IMG/VR virus record: IMGVR_UViG_3300000153_000011
Coordinates: 1 to 20,172 of that record
Direction: 5' to 3' (one strand)
Length of the DNA stretch: 20,172 nucleotides
Origin: a virus
Shown: piece after piece, positions 15,641 through 20,172 of the stretch
Layout of the letters: every line of letters starts with the position of its first letter
How positions within the stretch are numbered: the stretch's first letter is position 1
Notes under the pieces: model-generated
What the model saw: the letters and a program-made list of their open reading frames with translations, nothing else
Databases searched by the model: none
What the model was told of the DNA's origin: nothing
Made by a program: the position numbers and the translations under genes

Positions 15641-16119
15641 TGGCGAATAGAGTTGTTGATTTAGTTATAACTTATAGAGTTATCAAATTACTTACCACTC
15701 CTTTTGAAAAACAAGAGGCGTTTAAGTATGGTATAATTGATAAAGATGGAACAGTTTTGAAGAAGTATAGAACTTTAAAATCAACAAAAGAAAAAAAATC
15801 ATACACTATTCTTCATAGATTTGTTTTTAATTTAAAACGAATACTTAAAAAAGTAGGAATGGGTGGAAGACTTGGCTCATTTGCTATTGCTCTAGCACTT
15901 TTATTAAGAGAAAATACTGAGTATAAAGAATACAAAACTTTACTAGAAAGTGCTGTTGTTACATACTTAAAAGAAACTAATCAATATAATACTTTACTTA
16001 ATGAACAAGGTGATGTAGTATCTATTGATGAAGAACCAATAATGACCTGTTTTGGAATTGATATATATGAAAGAGAAGGTCAAATAATATCGGAGGACGA
16101 ATATGCCAAAAAATTATAA
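15640..16119 (+). CDS. Conserved phage protein, function unknown
   Basis: 159 residues, begun at a TAATG junction with GAGGAAG in the upstream gene's end. N-terminal segment (VVDLVITYRVIKLLTTPFEK) followed by FKYGIIDKDGTVLKKYRTLK, a basic helical region around HRFVFNLKRILKKVG, and GGRLGSFAIALALLLRE, which is hydrophobic but probably a buried helix rather than a membrane span. The acidic C-terminus overlaps the next gene by 17 bases. Similar proteins accompany the preceding gene in marine T4-like phages as far as I recall. No function can be assigned. Confidence 0.75.
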   Translation: MANRVVDLVITYRVIKLLTTPFEKQEAFKYGIIDKDGTVLKKYRTLKSTKEKKSYTILHRFVFNLKRILKKVGMGGRLGSFAIALALLLRENTEYKEYKTLLESAVVTYLKETNQYNTLLNEQGDVVSIDEEPIMTCFGIDIYEREGQIISEDEYAKKL

Positions 16120-16453
16120 AGACATGATAGACGAGCTTATCAATAAAATGGGCGAAGATGCTCCAGCTAATTCAGCTGGTGGTGGAGGCGTAGCTGGTAT
16201 TGGAGTAGGGCCAGATGGTGAGCCAGGGGTTAATAAAAAAGATAAAAAAGATCCTTTGTTGTTTGGGAAGTATAAAACTTTTAAAAAAAAATTAAAAGAA
16301 AATTCTGATAATAATAATATAATGTTAACACAAATATTAGATACTATTGATAAAGTTGAAGTAAAAATAGATAATAAAAATGGTATCAAAACGGAAATTG
16401 TTGTTGAAGAAGAAAAACAATACAAATCGTTTAAGGAGAAATATAATGCCTAA
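16103..16453 (+). CDS. Gly-rich/Lys-rich small protein, function unknown
   Basis: 116 residues, with GGAGG (about 16092-16096) before the ATG. The N-terminus MPKNYKDMIDELINKMGED has a weak likeness to the targeting leaders, then a Gly-rich flexible stretch (SAGGGGVAGIGVGPDGEPG), a basic segment, and a C-terminal coiled-coil-like region with an EVVEEE-type acidic end. No membrane or export signal. The last 8 bases overlap the next gene. Probably structural. Confidence 0.65.
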   Translation: MPKNYKDMIDELINKMGEDAPANSAGGGGVAGIGVGPDGEPGVNKKDKKDPLLFGKYKTFKKKLKENSDNNNIMLTQILDTIDKVEVKIDNKNGIKTEIVVEEEKQYKSFKEKYNA

Positions 16454-16736
16454 ATCATTTAAAGAATATATAGGTGTAAGTGGAGCAAGAGTAGGTGGCA
16501 TAAATAATGTACATCCTATTGCTGATTTAGGAGATACTCCACCAAAAGGTAGAAGTAGTAAAGGTATAGGATTAAATGCGAGTACGAGTGCAAACTTTAA
16601 CTCTGCAGAACCAACAACTTTAAAACCAATGGTAACAGGATCTAAAAAGATTCAAGTAGTAAGTAAAGACGAAAAAAAGAAACTTAAAGAAACACCATTA
16701 TACAAATATATGGTAAAAAGAGGATTAATAAAATGA
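16446..16736 (+). CDS. Small basic protein with targeting-like N-terminus, function unknown
   Basis: 96 residues from the ATG at 16446, which has TAAGGAGA upstream; the frame is open further upstream to an ATG at 16380 without such a site, so the shorter form is preferred. It starts MPKSFKEYIGVSGARVGGIN, reminiscent of the SFKEY-type leaders, then a Pro/Gly/Ser-rich region and a basic C-terminal helix (LYKYMVKRGLIK). It overlaps the holin gene by an ATGA junction. Function unknown. Confidence 0.7.
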   Translation: MPKSFKEYIGVSGARVGGINNVHPIADLGDTPPKGRSSKGIGLNASTSANFNSAEPTTLKPMVTGSKKIQVVSKDEKKKLKETPLYKYMVKRGLIK

Positions 16737-17113
16737 TTTGGTTTAGTGCAATTAAGCTAGCGATAAACGCTGGAACACATATTTACAAAAAGAAACAGGA
16801 AACTAAAATGTTAATGGCTGATGGCGCAGCAAGACACGCTCAAAAAATGGCTAGTGGTGAGATAGAATATTCTGGTAAACTATTAGAAGCTAGACAATCA
16901 GACTGGAAGGACGAATTTATTTTGATAATCCTTTCCATGCCTTTAGTATTATTAGGTTGGGCAGTTTTTAGTGATGATCCAACAGCAATGGTTAGAATGA
17001 AGCTTTTCTTTGAATACTTTTCACAATTACCTTTTTGGTATCAAACAATTTTTGTTGGTGTAATTGCAAGTGTTTATGGTTTAAAAGCAACAGATTTAAT
17101 TAAAAGAAAATAA
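16733..17113 (+). CDS. Putative holin, 3TM type
   Basis: 126 residues. An amphipathic N-terminal helix (1-14) is followed by a charged stretch that contains ARHAQKMASGEIEYSGKLLE, then two clear membrane spans: about residues 62-79 (FILIILSMPLVLLGWAVF) and 101-117 (FWYQTIFVGVIASVYGL), and a basic end (KRK). The order QSDWKDEFIL, span, short loop, LPFWYQT, span matches the three-TM phage holin family first described for gene transfer agents (GTA_holin_3TM). A holin permeabilises the inner membrane at the time of lysis. No endolysin or spanin is recognised nearby. It starts by ATGA overlap. Confidence 0.75.
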   Translation: MIWFSAIKLAINAGTHIYKKKQETKMLMADGAARHAQKMASGEIEYSGKLLEARQSDWKDEFILIILSMPLVLLGWAVFSDDPTAMVRMKLFFEYFSQLPFWYQTIFVGVIASVYGLKATDLIKRK

Positions 17114-17131
17114 CAAAAAAAAGGAAAAACT

Positions 17132-17242
17132 ATGAAAAACTTAAAAAAAATAGTAAAAGACCAAGCAGTACATTTGTGGGCAGAACATAAAGTATTTACA
17201 ATTACTGTAGGTATCTTATTAGTGATTGCAATAATTATATAA
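17132..17242 (+). CDS. 36-residue single-span membrane peptide
   Basis: A short ORF with AAGGAAAAA before the ATG, encoding a basic, amphipathic first part (MKNLKKIVKDQAVHLWAEHK) and a hydrophobic C-terminus (FTITVGILLVIAIII), which would be N-in. It is immediately after the holin. Could be a holin modulator or a small membrane toxin; no family is recognised. Confidence 0.55.
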   Translation: MKNLKKIVKDQAVHLWAEHKVFTITVGILLVIAIII

Positions 17243-17250
17243 AGATTAAT

Positions 17251-17424
17251 ATGGATTTAGATTTTGCAGGACAATTGATGAAAATGTGGCCTATCTTTAT
17301 AGGGTTTATAACACTAGTAATAGTTCTTGCTAAAATGCATGCTACTATACAAGTGTTAGAAGAAAAAGTAAAGGTAGCTTTTCAATTGATAAACAAGTTA
17401 ACAGATTATAATTATCGTAAATAG
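17251..17424 (+). CDS. 57-residue membrane-anchored coiled-coil peptide
   Basis: Starts MDLDFAGQLMKMW, with one membrane span (about residues 14-28, PIFIGFITLVIVLAK) and a C-terminal helix with heptad character (MHATIQVLEEKVKVAFQLINKL). No good ribosome site (AAGATTAAT upstream), but 8 bases after the previous stop. The shape resembles small inner-membrane lysis accessory proteins such as XhlA types, without a sequence match I can vouch for. Confidence 0.5.
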   Translation: MDLDFAGQLMKMWPIFIGFITLVIVLAKMHATIQVLEEKVKVAFQLINKLTDYNYRK

Positions 17425-17427
17425 TCA

Positions 17428-17511
17428 ATGGATTACTCAACAATCAATCTTTGGTTAGTTGTAGGGTTATGTATAGTTTTTTGTTGGAATCTCTATAACT
17501 TTAAACCATAA
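17428..17511 (+). CDS. 27-residue hydrophobic micro-ORF
   Basis: MDYSTINLWLVVGLCIVFCW followed by a short polar end. Almost all of it is one membrane span (about residues 8-20) with two cysteines. It begins 3 bases after the previous stop and ends just before the late-promoter box at 17517. Without a clear ribosome site it is the weakest of the three micro-ORFs. Confidence 0.35.
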   Translation: MDYSTINLWLVVGLCIVFCWNLYNFKP

Positions 17512-17516
17512 AACCG

Positions 17517-17524
17517 TATAAATA
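17517..17524 (+). promoter_or_regulatory. T4-type late promoter box TATAAATA
   Basis: An exact TATAAATA six bases after the last micro-ORF and 15 bases before the CsgF ATG. The predicted start near 17530 would leave a very short leader with GGA as the ribosome site, which is tight; the box may still drive the curli cassette. Confidence 0.5.
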
Positions 17525-17539
17525 GTTAAAGGACTAACT

Positions 17540-17995
17540 ATGAAAAAATTACTAATAATACTATTATTTACAGCTTATACACAGGTAACTGCGTCAGAAA
17601 TGACATTTAAATTTGGGTCACCATCATTTTCAGGTAATGGTAAGTCATCACACTACCTAACAATTGAAAATATTGAGAAGACTCGTAAAGACGCTATCAA
17701 AGCACAAGCAAAAGCAGACGCTGATAAATTAATATCAGACGCAAAGAACACACCTATTGCTAAATTCAAAGCAAATATAGAGTCCAGATTTTATACTGCT
17801 CTTGCAAAACAAATTACAGACAATGTATTTGGTACAGATGGTCTTCAACAAGACTCAGGTTCATTTACAAATCCAGTTGGCGGCGAAACAGTTGCTTGGA
17901 CAACTCCTTCAGGTACAGGTAATGTAGTAGTTACAGTTACAGAAGCAGACGGAACAACAACTGTATTTACAATGCCTAAAGAGGACAATAGTTAA
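17540..17995 (+). CDS. csgF: Curli assembly protein CsgF homologue
   Basis: 151 residues (E. coli CsgF is 138). A Sec signal peptide (MKKLLIILLFTAYTQVTA, cut after Ala18) releases a mature N-terminus SEMTFKFGSPSFSGNGKSSH. This matches the E. coli CsgF start GTMTFQFRNPNFGGN, the segment that inserts into the CsgG pore and forms a second constriction. A Lys/Ala-rich helix follows (about 48-70), then FYTALAKQITDNVFG, equivalent to the CsgF helical neck, and a beta-like C-terminus (NVVVTVTEADGTTTVFTM) like the TGQTSTIQV end of CsgF. It is the first gene of the cassette and overlaps csgG by a TAATG junction. In bacteria CsgF couples curlin secretion to surface nucleation. Confidence 0.9.
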   Translation: MKKLLIILLFTAYTQVTASEMTFKFGSPSFSGNGKSSHYLTIENIEKTRKDAIKAQAKADADKLISDAKNTPIAKFKANIESRFYTALAKQITDNVFGTDGLQQDSGSFTNPVGGETVAWTTPSGTGNVVVTVTEADGTTTVFTMPKEDNS

Positions 17996-19068
17996 TGTTT
18001 AGATATATAGGAATATTCCTACTATCTTTAATGTTAGTAGGTTGTGCTGGGAAAGCAAAGTTTGATGTAAGAACACAACAAGTTGCTTATAAAGAATTAT
18101 CTACAATCAAAAGTCCAGACGGAGAACCAATTATAATTGCTGTCTATGACTTTTTAGATATGACTGGTCAAAAGAAACCAGGTGGAACTTATGCTTCAAT
18201 GAGTACGGCAGTTACACAAGGGTCGTATCAGTTATTAATTAAAGCACTTGCAGACGCAGGTGATGGTAAATGGTTTAGAGTTGTAGAGAGATCAAGTTTA
18301 CCAAGTTTATTACAAGAACGAAAACTAATTAGGTCTACAAGACAACAAGTAGATGGTGAAAAGGCAGAGTCTTTACCACCACTATTATTTGCTGGTGCAT
18401 ACATCACAGGTGGTGTTGTAGGTTATGATAGTGATATTACTTCAGGTGGTCTTGGTGCTAGAGTTTTAGGTATACAAGCAAACAAATCATTTAGAAAAGA
18501 CATAGTAACTATCATATTAAGATTAGTTAATGTACAAACTGGTGAAGTAGTTATCTCAACTACAATAGAAAAGACTATTATTTCTACATCAACAGGTTCA
18601 GATGTATTCAAATATTTTGATATGGATACAATGTTAGTAGAGATAGAAGCTGGTTATGCAAAAAACGAACCAGTTACATTTGCATTAAGAAAAGCAATTG
18701 AAAAAGGTGTAGTAGAAGTTATTGAACAAGGTGTAAAAAAAGAACTATGGGAGTTTAAAAAAATAGAAGAAGTTAAAGTTCCTGAGATAAAAGATTACAT
18801 TGATGATGGTACAAATGATGTAGAAACTATTGAAGTTGAAACTACTAATAGACATAGTGATATTGTATTTACAGATGATGGTGTTGATATGGGCGAAGAT
18901 AAGGTAGAGAAAACTTACGAAACTTACCTTGAAGAAAAGAAATTAAAGAAAGAATTAGAAGCTGAAACCACAGAAAAAGAGTGGGAAGAAGTAGATAAAC
19001 AAACGGAGGAGAATGCTGATGAAACAGATAATGATAGCGATAGTGATTCTTCTAGCGTGGACAAGTAA
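17995..19068 (+). CDS. csgG: Curli secretion channel lipoprotein CsgG homologue with acidic tail
   Basis: 357 residues against 277 for E. coli CsgG. Lipobox LMLVGC with Cys17, followed by Ala (outer-membrane sorting). Conserved core: YKEL, IIIAVYDFLDMTGQ, STAVTQGS, WFRVVERSSLPSLLQERKLI, SGGLGARVLGI, VTIILRLVNVQTGEV, NEPVTFALRKAIEKGV, ELWEF. CsgG forms a nonameric outer-membrane beta-barrel pore that exports curlin. The constriction loop differs: residues 63-69 (GGTYASM) replace the E. coli YPASNF, lacking exact equivalents of Tyr51, Asn55 and Phe56. Residues 257-357 are an extra, strongly acidic tail (ends SDSDSSSVDK) that would hang in the periplasm. Its last 50 bases contain the ribosome site and start of the next gene. 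AGAGGA precedes the start. Confidence 0.95.
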   Translation: MFRYIGIFLLSLMLVGCAGKAKFDVRTQQVAYKELSTIKSPDGEPIIIAVYDFLDMTGQKKPGGTYASMSTAVTQGSYQLLIKALADAGDGKWFRVVERSSLPSLLQERKLIRSTRQQVDGEKAESLPPLLFAGAYITGGVVGYDSDITSGGLGARVLGIQANKSFRKDIVTIILRLVNVQTGEVVISTTIEKTIISTSTGSDVFKYFDMDTMLVEIEAGYAKNEPVTFALRKAIEKGVVEVIEQGVKKELWEFKKIEEVKVPEIKDYIDDGTNDVETIEVETTNRHSDIVFTDDGVDMGEDKVEKTYETYLEEKKLKKELEAETTEKEWEEVDKQTEENADETDNDSDSDSSSVDK

Positions 19069-20113
19069 AATTTACGCTGGTAATTCCGTTTGGGTTAAAC
19101 AACAAAACCAAGACAGCGATGGTTCTATCTTTATAAAACAAGATGGTAATAATAATAAGGTTGGTGTTAGTACATCACAACCTTTCATAATAGACGGAAA
19201 TAATGTAACAGTTATTATCAAACAAATTGGTAATTATAATGTAACAGATAGTAACAGTCATTTGTCATTTAAAGGCGAAGATATGACATTGAAAGTGGAT
19301 ATTACTGGTGATACTAATAGTTTTTTGTCAGACATAGATGACGCAGACGCTACAGGACATTATTATGATCTTAAAGTTGTAGGAAATCAAAATATACTTG
19401 ACTTTGACGCTTGGGCAGCTGATGATGTATCAAAAACTAATATAGATTTAGATATTGTTGGTGACTCAAATACTTTTTGGGTAAGAAGTAGAGGTGATGG
19501 TCACTTCTTATATGTTCTTATTTCAGGTGACTCAAATAATGTACAGTTTTATAGTCCTGAATCTTCAGCAGGTTTTAATACCAATTCAAACATAGCAATT
19601 GGTCCACAAGTTGAGAGTCACGGACAGTTTGCAGACACTTCAGGTAGCGAGGGTGCAACGCTGGATTTATATATGGTAGGTAATTCAAATGAATTAGCAA
19701 CTTCATCATACGGAACAGGTAACTATCAAGTACACGACATTATAGGTTCATCAAACATTTTAGGTTTACACCCTAGCCACGAAAATGATAGTACGGATCC
19801 ATATGGTTCCGCATTGATTATTTCAGGCAACAATAACTATTTAAAAACAGTTGTCAATGGAAATGATAATGAATTAAGACTACACCAATCAGGTGGCAGA
19901 AACACAGCAAGAATTTATATCTATACATCTAATTCTGATATTAATATGGCACAAACAGGTGGTGCAAATACAGCAGACATTAATGTATCAGGCGATAGTA
20001 TTTACGATTACACTTTAAACTTCACACAAAATGGTTCTGATACTTGTAATTATTCTTACAATAGAAACAATCAAACAGCAGATGTTACCGCTACTGTGGC
20101 AAACGGATGCTAA
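19019..20113 (+). CDS. Curlin-repeat exported protein (CsgA/CsgB-like)
   Basis: 364 residues from the ATG at 19019, chosen because GGAGGAG (19005-19011) lies 7 bases upstream; an ATG at 19013 is too close. Signal peptide MKQIMIAIVILLAWTSKIYA, then about 12-13 diverged curlin-type repeats of the form hydrophobic-x-hydrophobic-x-[QGS]-x-G-x-x-N: for example FIKQDGNNNKV, VIIKQIGNYNV, KVVGNQNIL, DIVGDSNTF, LISGDSNNV, YMVGNSNEL, MAQTGGANTA, FTQNGSDTC. E. coli CsgA has five repeats in about 150 residues, so this is longer. Many repeats keep only the Gly and Asn, the Gln being lost. Two cysteines near the end may bridge. It overlaps csgG and is the expected CsgG cargo, a self-assembling fibre or a nucleator. 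Confidence 0.8.
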   Translation: MKQIMIAIVILLAWTSKIYAGNSVWVKQQNQDSDGSIFIKQDGNNNKVGVSTSQPFIIDGNNVTVIIKQIGNYNVTDSNSHLSFKGEDMTLKVDITGDTNSFLSDIDDADATGHYYDLKVVGNQNILDFDAWAADDVSKTNIDLDIVGDSNTFWVRSRGDGHFLYVLISGDSNNVQFYSPESSAGFNTNSNIAIGPQVESHGQFADTSGSEGATLDLYMVGNSNELATSSYGTGNYQVHDIIGSSNILGLHPSHENDSTDPYGSALIISGNNNYLKTVVNGNDNELRLHQSGGRNTARIYIYTSNSDINMAQTGGANTADINVSGDSIYDYTLNFTQNGSDTCNYSYNRNNQTADVTATVANGC

Positions 20114-20172
20114 ATGTTCAAACTTAAATTTTTCATAACACTTATAGTGCTATTGTGTACTACTGCCTTTGC
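20114..20172 (+). CDS. Start of another exported protein (3' truncated by window edge)
   Basis: The ATG directly after the curlin-repeat stop opens a frame MFKLKFFITLIVLLCTTAF that runs off the window and looks like a Sec signal peptide ending near AFA. Given the cassette it is probably another curli component (second subunit or CsgE-type accessory). Only 19 residues are visible, so identity is open. Confidence 0.6.
   Translation, partial: MFKLKFFITLIVLLCTTAF

Noticed and set aside
16380-16445. ATG at 16380 as start of the small basic protein
   Set aside because: It lies inside the upstream gene with no ribosome site, whereas 16446 has TAAGGAGA and a conserved-looking MPKSFKEY start.
16499-16506. 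CATAAATA as an additional late promoter
   Set aside because: Located inside a coding region, one base off the exact box; likely chance in AT-rich sequence.
1-20172. tRNA genes, CRISPR arrays, insertion sequences, integrase or attachment sites
   Set aside because: Gaps between genes are too short for most of these and I saw no cloverleaf, regular spaced repeats, transposase motifs or terminal inverted repeats.
20114-20172. Naming the last partial gene csgE or a second curlin
   Set aside because: Only a signal peptide is visible; nothing in the 19 residues distinguishes the options.

Overview
The window is about 20 kb of AT-rich DNA (roughly one third G+C by eye), densely packed with genes that are all on the + strand. 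Most genes abut or overlap through TAATG/ATGA junctions. A UvsX recombinase and a DnaB-type helicase (gp41-like), TATAAATA late-promoter boxes, and a set of proteins of the kind common in marine T4-like myoviruses identify it as part of a T4-like marine phage genome. Low G+C and small AT-rich genes suggest a SAR11/Pelagibacter-type host, but that is inference. I see no tRNA, CRISPR, transposon or integrase.

Layout. (1) 1-4487, replication and nucleic-acid modification: the C-terminal part of a C5-cytosine DNA methyltransferase, a CmoA-like SAM methyltransferase, then after a near-consensus sigma70 promoter uvsX, a small unknown gene, the gp41-like helicase and another small unknown gene. (2) 4488-13229, starting with a consensus sigma70 promoter fused to a TATAAATA box: a KxDG-motif (nucleotidyltransferase/ligase-like) protein, a P-loop kinase, a membrane-anchored coiled-coil protein, two paralogous exported two-cysteine proteins, a large fusion of a pol-beta-type nucleotidyltransferase with an NMNAT-like adenylyl/cytidylyltransferase, three Lys/Glu-rich proteins and a HAD phosphatase. 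(3) 13240-17113, probably late: a virion-type Ig-like protein closed by a strong hairpin, a tail-fibre/decoration-type protein, a run of small conserved phage proteins, and a 3TM-type holin. (4) 17114-17539: three membrane micro-ORFs (36, 57 and 27 codons). (5) 17517-20172: a late-promoter-led curli cassette of CsgF, lipoprotein CsgG, a curlin-repeat protein and the start of another exported protein, running off the end of the window.

How the parts may work together. The curli cassette beside the holin is the most striking element. It predicts that late in infection the phage builds a CsgG/CsgF outer-membrane pore and secretes an amyloid-like fibre, or uses the pore to breach the outer membrane at lysis. 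A second theme is that many proteins in regions 2-3 begin with an N-terminal sequence resembling the T4 capsid-targeting peptide (MKTYQEFIAEA-like, ending near an LxE/IxE prohead-protease site). The kinase, the nucleotidyltransferase fusion and several unknown proteins could therefore be packaged in the head and injected with the DNA. Both ideas are inferences from sequence and are set out under findings.
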